Shown: positions 19,936-30,171, counted from the stretch's first letter. The stretch: DNA of 64,000 nucleotides from Denitratisoma oestradiolicum (GCF_902813185.1 NZ_LR778301.1:806001-870000); one strand, 5' to 3'. Translations and numbers: made by a program. The notes: generated by a model from the letters alone, not told the origin.

Positions 19936-20628
19936 ATGAGCTACTACGCACTCGTTCCCGCTGCCGGCAGCGGTGCCCGCATGGGGGGCGAAGTCCCCAA
20001 GCAGTACCTGCCTTTGCTGGGGCGCCCGCTGATCCATCACACCCTCGCCACCCTCTGCGCCGTGCCGGCCATCGCCCATGTGTTCGTGGTGATCGCCGCC
20101 GATGACGGTGAATGGGATCGTCATGACTGGTCCGCCCTGGCGCCGCGCCTGACGGTGCTGCGCCAGGGCGGCGCGACCCGGGCCGGCAGCGTCGCCAATG
20201 GCTTGCGGGCCGTGGCCGGCCGGGTGGCGGCGGAGGACTGGATGCTGGTCCACGACGCGGCCCGGGCCTGCCTCGCCGTGTCTCAGGTGGAAGCGCTGAT
20301 CCGTGAGCTGGCCGACGATCCGGTGGGAGGGCTGCTGGCCGTGCCTGTGGCCGACACCCTGAAGCGGGTCGGTGATGGCAAGCGCGTCGTGGCCACCGTT
20401 CCCCGGGACCAGCTCTGGCAGGCCCAGACGCCCCAGATGTTCCGCCATGGCCCCTTGCTCCAGGCCCTGGAGCAGTGTCCAGATGCCGTGACCGACGAGG
20501 CCGGCGCCATGGAGGCCCTGGGCTTGGCGCCGAAACTGGTGGCAGCCGATGCCACCAATTTCAAGGTGACCTATCCTTTCGATCTGCAACTGGCGGAGTG
20601 GATACTCCGCAGCCGGAGCGTCCCATGA
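19936..20628 (+). CDS. ispD: 2-C-methyl-D-erythritol 4-phosphate cytidylyltransferase
   Basis: IspD activates MEP with CTP in the non-mevalonate isoprenoid pathway. The 230-residue protein has the nucleotide-binding N-terminus [28 protein letters not shown], the RAGSVANGL segment, LVHDAARAC and the TPQMF motif. Its stop overlaps the ispF start (ATGA), the standard ispD-ispF arrangement. Confidence 0.97.
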   Translation: MSYYALVPAAGSGARMGGEVPKQYLPLLGRPLIHHTLATLCAVPAIAHVFVVIAADDGEWDRHDWSALAPRLTVLRQGGATRAGSVANGLRAVAGRVAAEDWMLVHDAARACLAVSQVEALIRELADDPVGGLLAVPVADTLKRVGDGKRVVATVPRDQLWQAQTPQMFRHGPLLQALEQCPDAVTDEAGAMEALGLAPKLVAADATNFKVTYPFDLQLAEWILRSRSVP

Positions 20629-21128
20629 CATTCGATATCCGCATCGGCCAGGGCTTCGACGTCCATGCCCTGGTGCCCGACCGCCCCCTGATCATCGGTG
20701 GCGTCACCATCCCCTTCGAGCGGGGCCTGCTGGGCCATTCCGACGCCGACGTGCTGCTCCACGCCATCACTGATGCCCTGCTGGGGGCCGCCGGCCTCGG
20801 GGACATCGGCCGCCATTTCCCCGACACCGATCCCCGCTGGCACGGCGCCGACAGCCGCATGTTGCTGCGGGGGGCCGTGGCCCAGGTGCAGGCGGCGGGC
20901 TGGCGGGTGGGTAACGTGGATTGCACCGTGATCTGCCAGGCGCCGAAAATCCTGCCCCATGCCCCGGCCATGGCCGCCAATATCGCCGCCGACCTGGGCA
21001 TCGTCCCGGCGGCGGTGAACATCAAGGGCAAGACCACCGAAAAACTGGGCTTCACCGGCCGGGGCGAGGGCATCGCCGCCCAGGCCGTGGCCCTGCTGCT
21101 GCGCGATGGGACCGGCGGCCAGGCCTGA
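20625..21128 (+). CDS. ispF: 2-C-methyl-D-erythritol 2,4-cyclodiphosphate synthase
   Basis: A 167-residue IspF. It has the metal-binding GQGFDVHAL (Asp-x-His), the [28 protein letters not shown] segment, HFPDTDP, and the C-terminal [22 protein letters not shown] signature. The start at 20625 overlaps the ispD stop; longer in-frame extensions lie inside ispD. Confidence 0.97.
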   Translation: MTFDIRIGQGFDVHALVPDRPLIIGGVTIPFERGLLGHSDADVLLHAITDALLGAAGLGDIGRHFPDTDPRWHGADSRMLLRGAVAQVQAAGWRVGNVDCTVICQAPKILPHAPAMAANIAADLGIVPAAVNIKGKTTEKLGFTGRGEGIAAQAVALLLRDGTGGQA

Positions 21129-21651
21129 CTCCCGGCGCCTGTTCTTCGCCCTCTGGCCGTCCACCGCACTGGCCGGAGAGTTGCACCGCCTGGCGGCCGA
21201 GGCGCGGCCTGCCTGCGGCGGCCGCCTGATGGCCCGGGACACCCTGCACCTGACCCTGGCCTTCCTCGGCCAGGTGGAGGAAACCCGCCTGCTGGAACTC
21301 CATGACATCGCTGCCGCCATCCGCGTTCCCGCCTTTACCCTGACTCTGGATCGGCTCGGCTACTGGCGTCACAACCGCATACTCTGGGCCGGCTGCGCCA
21401 CGCTGCCGCCAGAACTGGAGGCCCTGGCGGCAGCTCTGCACCAAGCCTTGCGCCACGCGGGGTTTGCCATGGAGGAACGGCCCTTCGCTGCCCATGTGAC
21501 CCTGCTGCGCAATGCCCGCTGCGAGGTGGTGCCAGGGCTTGCGCTGAGCCAGTCCTGGTCGGTGGCTGGGTTCGGGCTGGTGGAGTCCCGACCATCCCCG
21601 GCTGGAGCGGACTATCGGATGCTGGCGTCCTGGCCCCTGGTACCCGGTTGA
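21106..21651 (+). CDS. thpR: RNA 2',3'-cyclic phosphodiesterase (2'-5' RNA ligase family)
   Basis: A 181-residue member of the 2H phosphoesterase family. Both HxTx motifs are present: HLTLAFLG near residue 48 and HVTLLRN near residue 133. The N-terminal RRLFFALWP is typical of ThpR. It overlaps the end of ispF by 23 nt, so the two are translationally linked. Its natural RNA substrate is uncertain in the family. Confidence 0.92.
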   Translation: MGPAARPDSRRLFFALWPSTALAGELHRLAAEARPACGGRLMARDTLHLTLAFLGQVEETRLLELHDIAAAIRVPAFTLTLDRLGYWRHNRILWAGCATLPPELEALAAALHQALRHAGFAMEERPFAAHVTLLRNARCEVVPGLALSQSWSVAGFGLVESRPSPAGADYRMLASWPLVPG

Positions 21652-21670
21652 GGGCTTTTCCAGGGGCTGG

Positions 21671-21690
21671 CGTTTACTTATCGTTTACAT
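21671..21690 (+). promoter_or_regulatory. Direct repeat CGTTTAC with 11-bp period upstream of the kdpD-like gene
   Basis: CGTTTAC occurs at 21671 and again at 21682, one helical turn apart, 55-70 bp before the sensor kinase start. OmpR/PhoB-family regulators, including the one encoded at 23434, typically bind such tandem half-sites, so autoregulation is possible. Confidence 0.4.
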
Positions 21691-21743
21691 CGGAGGTGGT
21701 TACCGGAGCACCGTTTTTACGGGCGGCGGGCTAAGCTGGTCCC

Positions 21744-23282
21744 ATGCTTGAACAAACTCCGTCAGATTCCGGCAATTCCTTCCCCAGGCCGCGCCTGGCC
21801 TATCTCAAGGCGGTGCTGGCCTGCCTGCTGACGGCCTTGCTGGCGGCATTACTGCGGTCCTACGTGGATCTGGCCAACATCGTCATGCTGTTCTTGCTGA
21901 CGGTGTTTCTCTGCGCCGTGCGTCTGGGGCGGGGACCGGCCGTGGTGTCGGCCTTCCTGAGTGTGGGCCTGTTCGATTTCTTTTTCGTGCCGCCCCATCT
22001 GTCCTTTGCCGTGGCCGACGTGCAGTACCTGATCACCTTTGCCGTGATGCTGGCGGTGGGCCTGATCTCGGCCCATCTGACCGCCGGCATGGCGGAGCAG
22101 GCCGAACTGGCGCGGCGGCGGGAGCGGGAAACCCGGGCGCTCTACGAGATGGCCCGGGAACTGGGGGCAGCCCTGGGCACCGAGCAGGTGGCGGAAATCA
22201 CCCAGCGCTTCCTGGCCCAGGCCCGGCGTCTGCATTCGGCCCTGTTTTTCGTTGACGAAGCGGGGCAGCTCGTCGCCGGACCCGCCATCGGACACCCTCC
22301 CGGCCGCATCGAATTCGGCTTCGCCCGGGCTGCCTTCGTCCAGGGCGAGGTGCTGGAAATGGACACTCTGGCCGGCAGTGGCATGGCGGCCATTTATCTG
22401 CCCCTGCGCACGCCGCTGCAAGTGCGCGGCGTCCTCGCCGTATCGCCCCTGGATGTGGGCGAGGAGGCCCTGCGCGCTCAGCGTCCCCTGCTGAATACGG
22501 TGGCCTCCCTGATCGCCATTGCCGTGGAACGCCTGCACTACGTGGAAATTGCCCAGGCCCACAGCCTCCAGATCGAATCGGAAAAGCTGCGTAACTCCAT
22601 TCTCTCGGCCCTTTCCCACGATCTGCGCACACCCCTCACGGCCATGGTGGGCCTGGCCGATTCCCTGGTTTTGTCCCGGGCACCCCTGCCGCCGTCGGCC
22701 CGTGAGACCGCCCAGACCCTGGCTGATCTGGCCCGGGCCATGAGCCGCATGCTGGGCAATCTGCTGGACATGGCCCGGCTCCAGGCTGGCCGGGTGAGCT
22801 TGCGCAAAGAATGGCAACCTTTGGAGGAGGTGGTGGGTTCCGCCCTGCGATTGCTGGAGTCGGCCCTGGCACATCATCGGGTGGAGATACGGCTGGCGCC
22901 GGATCTGCCCCTGGTCTGTTTCGATGCGGTGCTGGTGGAACGGGTGCTGTGCAATCTGCTGGAAAATGCGGCCAAGTTCGCGCCAGCGGAAAGCGCCATC
23001 GAACTGGAGGCCACTGTGGCCCAGGGAATGCTGGTGGTGGCGGTAAACGATCGGGGGCCGGGTTTCCCGCCGGGCATGGAGCAGAAAGTGTTCGAGATGT
23101 TCGCACGGGGCATGCCGGAATCTGCCACCCCCGGCGTTGGTCTTGGTCTTGCCATTTGCAAGTCCATCGTTACCGTTCATGGCGGCTGCATGCAAGTGGA
23201 GCTGCGACCCGGCGGCGGCGCTCGGGTCAGTTTCACCCTGCCCCTGGGTACACCGCCAGCGGTGGAGGAGGAAACTGAATGA
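21744..23282 (+). CDS. KdpD-like sensor histidine kinase lacking the KdpD/Usp N-terminal region
   Basis: A 512-residue protein equal to the C-terminal half of KdpD: four close-spaced membrane helices (DUF4118, residues about 20-115), a GAF-like region (about 140-265), HisKA with His292 in SALSHDLRTPLTAMVG, and HATPase motifs LLENAAKF, DRGPGFP and GVGLGLAICK. The roughly 370-residue cytoplasmic KdpD and Usp domains of full-length KdpD are absent, and no kdpFABC genes are in view. It is followed by a KdpE-like regulator and the K+ transporter kup, which suggests control of K+ uptake. The reading frame and promoter gap look intact, so this is a short form and not a broken gene. Confidence 0.88.
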   Translation: MLEQTPSDSGNSFPRPRLAYLKAVLACLLTALLAALLRSYVDLANIVMLFLLTVFLCAVRLGRGPAVVSAFLSVGLFDFFFVPPHLSFAVADVQYLITFAVMLAVGLISAHLTAGMAEQAELARRRERETRALYEMARELGAALGTEQVAEITQRFLAQARRLHSALFFVDEAGQLVAGPAIGHPPGRIEFGFARAAFVQGEVLEMDTLAGSGMAAIYLPLRTPLQVRGVLAVSPLDVGEEALRAQRPLLNTVASLIAIAVERLHYVEIAQAHSLQIESEKLRNSILSALSHDLRTPLTAMVGLADSLVLSRAPLPPSARETAQTLADLARAMSRMLGNLLDMARLQAGRVSLRKEWQPLEEVVGSALRLLESALAHHRVEIRLAPDLPLVCFDAVLVERVLCNLLENAAKFAPAESAIELEATVAQGMLVVAVNDRGPGFPPGMEQKVFEMFARGMPESATPGVGLGLAICKSIVTVHGGCMQVELRPGGGARVSFTLPLGTPPAVEEETE

Positions 23283-23327
23283 AACACGCCCCGCACGGCC
23301 GCCCGAAGCGGCGAACCATCATCGTCA

Positions 23328-23426
23328 CCCCCTCCCTCGGGGAGGGGGCCGGGGGGAGGGCTTTCCAGTTCCCCACGGGGTTCGCCCCGCGAACCCCCTC
23401 CCTCGGGGAGGGGGCCGGGGGGAGGG
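23328..23426. repeat. Two copies of the 33-bp GC-rich repeat between sensor and regulator genes
   Basis: Units at 23328-23360 and 23394-23426 are identical over 33 bp; each is a C-rich arm, a short centre and G-rich arms. They share their sequence with the unit at 17100. The final GGGGGGAGGG of the second copy ends 7 nt before the regulator ATG and can serve as its ribosome site. Confidence 0.85.
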
Positions 23427-23433
23427 TAGTCCA

Positions 23434-24141
23434 ATGAGCCTATCTCATCCGTCCCAATCCGGCGCCGCGGTGATACTGATCGTCGAGGACGAGCCCCAGA
23501 TCCGCCGCTTTGTGCGTGGCGCCCTGGAAGGGGAGGGCTGGCAGGTGGCAGAGGCCGCCAGCGGTGGCTCGGGCCTCCTGGAGTCGGGGACCCGCCTGCC
23601 CGATCTGGTGATCCTGGACCTGGGCCTGCCCGACATGGACGGCATCGATTTCATCCGCGATTTCCGGGGCTGGTCGGCGGTGCCGGTGCTGGTGCTGTCG
23701 GCCCGGGATGGGGAGAGCGACAAGATCGGCGCCCTGGATGCCGGCGCCGACGACTATCTGAGCAAGCCTTTCGGCGTGGGTGAACTGCTGGCCCGCGCCC
23801 GGGCACTGCTGCGCCGCCGCCCGGCGGGAAGCGATGGCAGTCCGCAACTGGCCTTCGGCGAGGTGGAGGTGGATTTTGTCCGGCGTCGGGTGTTGCGACA
23901 GGGGAATGAGGTGCATCTGACCCCCCTCGAATATCGCCTCCTGGTCCAGCTCGTGAGCCATGCCGGCAAGGTGCTGACCCACCGTCATCTGCTGCGGGAA
24001 GTCTGGGGTCCGGGCTATGCCGAGAGCAGCCACTATCTGCGCATCTACGTCGGCCGCCTGCGCCAGAAGCTCGAAACCGACCCGGCCCGGCCCCGCCACC
24101 TGCTGACCGAGACCGGCGTCGGCTACCGTTTTCAACCCTGA
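23434..24141 (+). CDS. KdpE-like OmpR-family response regulator
   Basis: A 235-residue regulator. The receiver domain has the acidic pair in LIVEDE, phospho-acceptor Asp62 in LVILDLGLPDMDG and Lys in YLSKPFG. A winged-helix DNA-binding domain follows (LTPLEYRLLVQLVSHAGKVLTHRHLLREVWG...SHYLRIYVGRLRQKLE), close to KdpE in this region. The ATG at 23434 is the first one in front of the conserved receiver domain. It is separated from its kinase by 151 bp of repeat DNA and lies 15 nt before kup, so it is probably co-transcribed with kup. Confidence 0.9.
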   Translation: MSLSHPSQSGAAVILIVEDEPQIRRFVRGALEGEGWQVAEAASGGSGLLESGTRLPDLVILDLGLPDMDGIDFIRDFRGWSAVPVLVLSARDGESDKIGALDAGADDYLSKPFGVGELLARARALLRRRPAGSDGSPQLAFGEVEVDFVRRRVLRQGNEVHLTPLEYRLLVQLVSHAGKVLTHRHLLREVWGPGYAESSHYLRIYVGRLRQKLETDPARPRHLLTETGVGYRFQP

Positions 24142-24156
24142 TCAGAGTTCATCATC

Positions 24157-26037
24157 ATGTCTGCAAGCAAAGCCCGTGACGGCACCCTGGCCCTGGCGGC
24201 CCTCGGCGTCGTGTATGGCGACATCGGCACCAGCCCCCTCTACACCATGAAGGAAATCTTCGCCGGTGCCCATCATCCCGTGCCCATCACGCCGGACAAC
24301 GTGCTGGGCATCCTGTCCCTGATCGTCTGGTCCCTGATCCTGGTGGTGACGGTGAAGTACGTGTACTTCATCATGAAGGCGGACAACAAGGGCGAGGGCG
24401 GCATCATGGCCCTGATGGCCCTGGCCCTGCGCCCCATGGCGGAAGGCGGGCGGCGCCAGGCCCTGGTGCTGGTGCTGGGCCTGTTCGGCGCGGCGCTGTT
24501 CTACGGCGACGGCGTGATCACCCCGGCCATCTCGGTGCTTTCCGCCGTGGAGGGACTGGAAGTGGCCACGCCGGCTTTCAAGCCCTATGTCCTGCCCATC
24601 GCCTTGGCGGTGCTGACCAGTTTGTTCCTGATCCAGCGCAAGGGCACGGGCAGCGTCGGCGCCCTGTTCGGCCCCATCACCGCCCTCTGGTTCCTGGTCC
24701 TGGCCCTGCTGGGGGGCGTCAATATCGCCGCCCATCCGGGCGTGCTGCTGGCCTTCGATCCGCGCCACAGCCTGGACTTCTTCCTGGCCCAGCCCTCCCT
24801 GGCCTTCCTTGCCCTGGGGGCGGTGGTGCTGGCGGTGACCGGAACCGAGGCGCTCTACGCCGACATGGGCCACTTCGGCCGCAGGCCGGTGCGACTGGCC
24901 TGGCTGGGCCTGGCGCTGCCGGCCCTGGTGCTCAACTATTTCGGCCAGGGCGCCCTGCTGCTTGGCGATGCCAGCGCCATCGAGAATCCCTTCTATCGCC
25001 TGGCCCCGACCTGGGCGCTCTACCCCATGGTGGCCCTGGCCACCATGGCCACGGTGATCGCTTCCCAGGCAGTGATCTCGGGGGCCTTCTCCATCACTCA
25101 GCAGGCCATCCAACTGGGTTACTGCCCCCGGCTGGAAATTCTTCACACCTCGCCCCACGAGATCGGTCAGATCTATCTGCCCGCAGTTAACTGGGTCCTG
25201 TTGTTTTCTGTGGTGGCCCTGGTGCTGGGCTTTGGTTCCTCCACCAAGCTGGCGGCGGCCTACGGCATCGCCGTCACCGGCACCATGGTCATCACCAGCC
25301 TGCTGGCCTTTGTCGTGGCGCGCTGGCTCTGGGGCTGGCCCCTGTGGCGGGCGGCCCTGGGCGCCGCGCCCTTCCTGCTGATCGATCTGGCCTTTTTCTC
25401 CGCCAATGCCGTCAAGATTGCCGATGGGGGCTGGTTCCCCCTGGCCTTCGGCGCTCTGGTGTTCATGCTGCTGATGACATGGAAGCAGGGACGCAGACTG
25501 TTGCAGCAACGTCTTGCCGCGGATGCCATGGACCTGCTGCCCTTCATCGATGGTCTGGAGCTGAATCCGGGCGAATTGGCCCGGGTGCCGGGCACCGCGG
25601 TGTTCCTCACCCCCAACCCCGACGGCGTACCTCACGCCATGCTGCACAGCCTCAAGCACTACAAGACGCTGCACGAGCGGGTGGTGATGACCACGGTCAA
25701 GGTACTGGACATTCCCCGGGTGACGGATAGCCAGCGGGTGGTGGTGGAGCGGTTGTCCGGCGGCTTCTGGCGGGTGCGGGTGTTCTTTGGCTTCATGGAC
25801 GAGCCGGACCTGCCCCTGGCGCTGGAATGGTGCGCCGAGCAAGGCCTGCAACTGGACATGATGGACACCTCGTTCTTCCTCGGCCGGGAGACCCTGATTC
25901 CCAAGCTCCGCTCGGAGATGCCTTTCTGGCGCGAAAAAATCTTCATAGCCCTGTTCCGCAACGCCGGCAGCGCCGCCGCCTATTTCCGCCTGCCTCCCAA
26001 TCGGGTGGTGGAACTGGGGGCTCAGGTGGTGTTGTAG
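24157..26037 (+). CDS. kup: Low-affinity potassium transporter Kup
   Basis: A 626-residue KUP/HAK-family K+:H+ symporter with about 12 helices. Diagnostic segments are ALGVVYGDIGTSPLYTMKEIF at the N-terminus, DNKGEGGIMALMALA, FYGDGVITPAISVLSAVEGL and TGTEALYADMGHFGRRPVRLAW. A cytoplasmic C-terminal domain of about 150 residues follows. It is the last gene downstream of the KdpDE-like pair. Confidence 0.96.
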   Translation: MSASKARDGTLALAALGVVYGDIGTSPLYTMKEIFAGAHHPVPITPDNVLGILSLIVWSLILVVTVKYVYFIMKADNKGEGGIMALMALALRPMAEGGRRQALVLVLGLFGAALFYGDGVITPAISVLSAVEGLEVATPAFKPYVLPIALAVLTSLFLIQRKGTGSVGALFGPITALWFLVLALLGGVNIAAHPGVLLAFDPRHSLDFFLAQPSLAFLALGAVVLAVTGTEALYADMGHFGRRPVRLAWLGLALPALVLNYFGQGALLLGDASAIENPFYRLAPTWALYPMVALATMATVIASQAVISGAFSITQQAIQLGYCPRLEILHTSPHEIGQIYLPAVNWVLLFSVVALVLGFGSSTKLAAAYGIAVTGTMVITSLLAFVVARWLWGWPLWRAALGAAPFLLIDLAFFSANAVKIADGGWFPLAFGALVFMLLMTWKQGRRLLQQRLAADAMDLLPFIDGLELNPGELARVPGTAVFLTPNPDGVPHAMLHSLKHYKTLHERVVMTTVKVLDIPRVTDSQRVVVERLSGGFWRVRVFFGFMDEPDLPLALEWCAEQGLQLDMMDTSFFLGRETLIPKLRSEMPFWREKIFIALFRNAGSAAAYFRLPPNRVVELGAQVVL

Positions 26038-26072
26038 GCGGGGAGCACGCGGCGTATGACATCGCGGGAAGG

Positions 26073-26699
26073 TCAGCGTTCCCGGGGGCCAATGGCTGCA
26101 AGGAATTCCCGGCGCAGGGATTCCGATTGTTCGAAGGCGCCGGCATAGGCCTGGGTAACCACCCGCTCGTCGCCGCGCCGGTCCTCGCCCAGCAGCAGGC
26201 AAAGCTGTTCCGCTTCCACCAGACAGGCGGCGCCCCGGGCCATACCGTGGCTGACCAGGGCATCGGCGATATCCCGGGTCATCCATTCCTGGTAGGTGAA
26301 ACGATGGCCGATGGCATCCACCATGCGGGCGATGCGGCCGAAGCCGTGCAGCCGGCCGCCGGGCAGGTAGGCCACGTGGGCGACCCCCCGGAAGGGCACC
26401 AGATGATGGGGGCAGATCCCATGGACGGCGATGCCGCGGATTACCACCATGTCGCTGCGGCTGTCGGCGAAGCCCTCGCCCAGGGCTTCGGCCGGGTTCA
26501 GATCGTAGCCGCCCAGCAGCCGTTTTTGCCAGAGCTCCCGGACCCGCTGGGCGGTACGGCCCATGTGGGGGGCTTCTGGCTCGATGCCGCAGGCGTCGAG
26601 CAGGGCGATGACCGCCTGTTCAAAGGCGACCGGGTCGAAGTTTCCGGTACGGGGAATGCCGATGCTGGCAGCGCTCGGTATGGGATGGTCGGAATCCAT
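26073..26699 (-). CDS. folE: GTP cyclohydrolase I
   Basis: FolE opens GTP to dihydroneopterin triphosphate, the first step to folate. The 208-residue protein has the zinc and active-site segment HGICPHHLVPFRGVAHVAYLPGG (Cys96, His98/99), GFGRIARMVDAI, and a later cysteine in LVEAEQLCLLLGED, matching the Cys-His-Cys zinc site. CPHH replaces the more common CEHH, so this is a less typical branch of the family. It converges with kup and diverges from maeB. Confidence 0.88.
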   Translation of the reverse strand: MDSDHPIPSAASIGIPRTGNFDPVAFEQAVIALLDACGIEPEAPHMGRTAQRVRELWQKRLLGGYDLNPAEALGEGFADSRSDMVVIRGIAVHGICPHHLVPFRGVAHVAYLPGGRLHGFGRIARMVDAIGHRFTYQEWMTRDIADALVSHGMARGAACLVEAEQLCLLLGEDRRGDERVVTQAYAGAFEQSESLRREFLAAIGPRER

Positions 26700-26861
26700 G
26701 GCGATGGCACTGTGAAGGGGGATTTTTCATCATACACGGGGCTGGATAGGGCGCGTCGGGCCGGCCGGCAAGGCTGTTATTACCTGTGGGGGTAACTCCC
26801 TGGGTTCCCTTGGGGCTAAAATAGCTCCGATCCCACAAGCCAATAAGCCAATAAATTCGCC

Positions 26862-29138
26862 ATGGATGAACAGATTCGCGCTGCCGCCCTCGAATATCAC
26901 CTGAAGCCCAAGCCCGGCAAGATTTCCGTAACCCCCATCAAGCCCCTGGCGACCCAGGGCGACCTTTCCCTGGCCTATTCTCCCGGCGTGGCGGCGGCCT
27001 GCGACGAGATCGTCGCGGACCCGGCCAATTCCTACAAGTACACCTCCCGGGGCAATCTGGTGGCGGTGATCACCAATGGCACCGCGGTGCTGGGCCTGGG
27101 CAACATCGGCGCCCTGGCGGGCAAGCCGGTGATGGAAGGCAAGGGAGTGCTGTTCAAGAAGTTTGCGGGCGTCGATGTGTTCGACATCGAGGTCAATGAG
27201 CTGGATCCGGACAAGCTGGTGGATATCATCGCCTCCCTGGAGCCCACCTTCGGCGGCATCAATCTGGAGGACATCAAGGCGCCGGAATGCTTCTACATCG
27301 AGAAGAAGCTCAAGGAGCGGCTCAAGATTCCCGTCTTCCACGACGATCAGCATGGCACCGCCATCATTGCCAGTGCCGCGGTGATCAACGGTCTGCGTCT
27401 GGTGGGCAAGGACATCAGTCAAGTGAAACTGGTCTGCTCCGGTGCCGGCGCGGCGGCCATCGCCTGCCTGGACCTGATGGTGACCCTGGGGCTCGATCCC
27501 CGCAATGTCTATATCGCCGACAGCAAGGGCGTGGTCTATGTGGGCCGGGACGACAAGCTGGACCCCTCCAAGGCCCGTTATGCCCAGAAGACCGAGGCCC
27601 GTACCCTGGTGGATGTCATGCCCGGCGCCGATGTCTTCCTGGGCCTGTCCGCGGCCGGGGTGCTGAAGCCTGAGATGATCAAGGATATGGCGGCCCATCC
27701 CATCATCCTGGCCATGGCCAACCCGGTGCCGGAGATTCTGCCCGACGTGGCCAAGGCGGTGCGTCCCGACGTGATCATCGGCACGGGCCGGTCCGACTAT
27801 CCCAATCAGGTCAATAACGTCCTCTGCTTCCCCTTCATCTTCCGGGGCGCCCTGGATGTGGGCGCCACCTCCATCACGGACGAAATGAAGGCCGCCTGCG
27901 TGCGCGCCATTGCCGAACTGGCCCACGCCGAGCAGTCGGACATCGTGAGCGCCGCCTATGGCACCGAGGAACTGAAGTTCGGTCCCGAGTACCTCATTCC
28001 CAAGCCCTTCGATCCGCGCCTGATCGTCAAGATCGCCCCTGCGGTGGCCGAGGCGGCCATGGCGTCCGGTGTCGCCACCCGGCCCATCGCCGACATGGAC
28101 GCCTATCGTCAGCAGTTGAACGAGTTCGTCTACCACTCGGGCCTGGTGATGAAGCCGGTGTTCGCCTCCGCCAAGAAAAATCCCGCCCGCATCGTCTATT
28201 GCGAAGGCGAGGACGAGCGGGTGCTGCGGGCGGTGCAGACCGTGGTGGATGAGGGCCTGGCCACGCCCATCCTGATCGGTCGTCCCGATGTGGTGGACAT
28301 GCGTATCGCCAAGGCTGGCCTGCGCATTCGCCCGGGCCAGCATTTCGGCCTGGTGAATCCCGACTCCGACTCCCGCTACAAGGAGTTGTGGCAGGACTAT
28401 TACGAGATCATGCAGCGCAAGGGCGTCGGCCTGGAATACGCCAAGCGCGAGATGCGGCGTCGTACCACCCTGATTGGCTCCATGCTGGTCAAGCACGGCT
28501 ACGCCGATGGCCTGATCTGCGGCACCTTCGGCAAGCATTCCCAGCACCTGCGCTACATCGACAGCGTGATCGGCCAGCAACCCGGCGTGGGCAGCTACTA
28601 CACATTGAACATGCTGATCATGCCCAATCGCACCCTGTTCATCGGCGACACCTACGTCAATTACGATCCCACGGCCGAGCAACTGGCGGAAATGACCCTG
28701 CTGGCTGCCGAGGAAGTGCGCCGCTTCGGCATCGTGCCCCGAGTGGCCCTGCTGTCCCATTCCAGCTTCGGCACCGAGGACACGCCCACTGCGGTGAAAA
28801 TGCGCCGTGCCCTGGAAATCGTCCAGCAAAGCGCTCCGCAACTGGAGGTGGAAGGGGAAATGCATGGCGACGCGGCTCTGTCCGAGACCATCCGGAATCA
28901 GGTTTTCCCCAATTCCCGCCTCAAAGGGCCGGCCAATCTGTTGATCATGCCCACCCTGGACGCCGCCAACATTGCCTTCAACCTGCTCAAGACCGTGGCG
29001 GGCGATGGCCTGACGGTGGGTCCCATGCTGTTGGGCACGGCCCTGCCGGCCCATGTGTTGACACCAACCGCCACGGTGCGGCGCATCGTCAATATGTCGG
29101 CCCTGATCTCGGTCGAGGCAGCCCACAAGCGCGGCTGA
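26862..29138 (+). CDS. maeB: NADP-dependent malic enzyme with phosphotransacetylase-like domain
   Basis: A 758-residue MaeB that decarboxylates malate to pyruvate. The malic enzyme half (1-about 420) has [14 protein letters not shown], the [11 protein letters not shown] segment and the NAD(P)-binding [12 protein letters not shown]. The C-terminal half (about 430-758) is a PTA-like regulatory domain ([16 protein letters not shown]...). No clear Shine-Dalgarno precedes the ATG; a tandem AAGCCAAT repeat (26836-26851) occupies the leader instead. Confidence 0.96.
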   Translation: MDEQIRAAALEYHLKPKPGKISVTPIKPLATQGDLSLAYSPGVAAACDEIVADPANSYKYTSRGNLVAVITNGTAVLGLGNIGALAGKPVMEGKGVLFKKFAGVDVFDIEVNELDPDKLVDIIASLEPTFGGINLEDIKAPECFYIEKKLKERLKIPVFHDDQHGTAIIASAAVINGLRLVGKDISQVKLVCSGAGAAAIACLDLMVTLGLDPRNVYIADSKGVVYVGRDDKLDPSKARYAQKTEARTLVDVMPGADVFLGLSAAGVLKPEMIKDMAAHPIILAMANPVPEILPDVAKAVRPDVIIGTGRSDYPNQVNNVLCFPFIFRGALDVGATSITDEMKAACVRAIAELAHAEQSDIVSAAYGTEELKFGPEYLIPKPFDPRLIVKIAPAVAEAAMASGVATRPIADMDAYRQQLNEFVYHSGLVMKPVFASAKKNPARIVYCEGEDERVLRAVQTVVDEGLATPILIGRPDVVDMRIAKAGLRIRPGQHFGLVNPDSDSRYKELWQDYYEIMQRKGVGLEYAKREMRRRTTLIGSMLVKHGYADGLICGTFGKHSQHLRYIDSVIGQQPGVGSYYTLNMLIMPNRTLFIGDTYVNYDPTAEQLAEMTLLAAEEVRRFGIVPRVALLSHSSFGTEDTPTAVKMRRALEIVQQSAPQLEVEGEMHGDAALSETIRNQVFPNSRLKGPANLLIMPTLDAANIAFNLLKTVAGDGLTVGPMLLGTALPAHVLTPTATVRRIVNMSALISVEAAHKRG

Positions 29139-29142
29139 AGGG

Positions 29143-30171
29143 ATGGGGACATCCGCCAGAATCGCGTTGGTCCTGGGCGGCGGTGGCGCCCGCGCAGCCT
29201 ATCAGGCAGGGGTGCTCAAGGCCTTGCGGGAATTGCTGCCTACCGCTGGACCGAGTCCCTTTTCCATCATCTGCGCCGTATCTGGCGGGGCCGTCAACGG
29301 GGCGCTGCTGGCTGCCGGAGCGGCCGATTTCGGCTCGGCGGTGGAGCGCCTGCTGGCCTTCTGGGATGGCATTGTTCCCGCGCAGGTCTGGCGTTCCCAC
29401 AGCCTCTGGCGTCGTTGGCTGTCAGGAGACGGCGCCTTGCTCGACACTGCGCCCCTGGCCCGGAATCTGGCGGAAAGAATCGATTTCGATGCCATTGCCG
29501 CTGCCATCGAACAACGTCATCTGATTGCCCTCAGCCTGGACTGCTTTGGTCACGCCTCCGGACAGACGGTCAGTTTCTTCCAAGGCCGGGGCGACATGGA
29601 CCCCTGGCAGGCTGGCGGCAATGCCGGCGCCCATGTTCGGCTTGGGCTGGAGCATGTCCTGGCTTCCTCTGCACTGCCCCTGTTTTTCCCGCCCCAACGC
29701 CTGCATCGGGAATTCTTCGGCGATGGCGTCCTGGGCGGTGGAGGATCACCCATCCGGACGGCCCAGCATCTGGGAGCTGCTCGCATTCTGCGCATCGAGA
29801 CGGATTTTCCTGTGCCTGCATCGGGGCGCACGGGGGAGGCCAATTCCCCCGGCTTTCCCTGCATGGCAGGCCACGTCCTGAATCGGCTCTACCGGGGTAG
29901 CGGAGCCGGGGCCTGTCCGCTGCCACTCCTGACCCTCGCGCCTTCCCAGGACCCCGCCTATCTGGCAGCCCAGCATCTCGCCGCCATGCCTTCCTTTTCT
30001 GGCTGGAGCATGGGCAATAATCCGGCCACAGGGGCGCTGCTGGCGAGTTACCTGCTGTTCGACAAGGGCTATGGAAAGGCCCTGACGGATCTGGGCTACC
30101 GGGATGCCATGGAGCGAGGAACTGAATTGACCGGTCTTTTTGGTTATTCTTCAGCTTTGGCTTTAGGTTGA
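29143..30171 (+). CDS. Patatin-like phospholipase family protein
   Basis: A 342-residue patatin-fold hydrolase. The oxyanion loop LGGGGARAAYQAGVL is at residues 11-25, and the nucleophile is probably Ser47 in CAVSGGAVNGALL, where Ala replaces the usual first Gly of GxSxG. An Asp-Gly pair in FFGDGVLGGGG near residue 190 would complete the dyad. It would hydrolyse lipid acyl esters. It starts 4 nt after maeB and is probably in the same transcript. Confidence 0.85.
   Translation: MGTSARIALVLGGGGARAAYQAGVLKALRELLPTAGPSPFSIICAVSGGAVNGALLAAGAADFGSAVERLLAFWDGIVPAQVWRSHSLWRRWLSGDGALLDTAPLARNLAERIDFDAIAAAIEQRHLIALSLDCFGHASGQTVSFFQGRGDMDPWQAGGNAGAHVRLGLEHVLASSALPLFFPPQRLHREFFGDGVLGGGGSPIRTAQHLGAARILRIETDFPVPASGRTGEANSPGFPCMAGHVLNRLYRGSGAGACPLPLLTLAPSQDPAYLAAQHLAAMPSFSGWSMGNNPATGALLASYLLFDKGYGKALTDLGYRDAMERGTELTGLFGYSSALALG

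Noticed and set aside
26730..29126. 798-residue open frame antisense to maeB, and a similar 714-residue frame antisense to kup (24142-26286)
   Set aside because: Codon-bias shadows of real genes; composition is atypical and no domain can be recognised.
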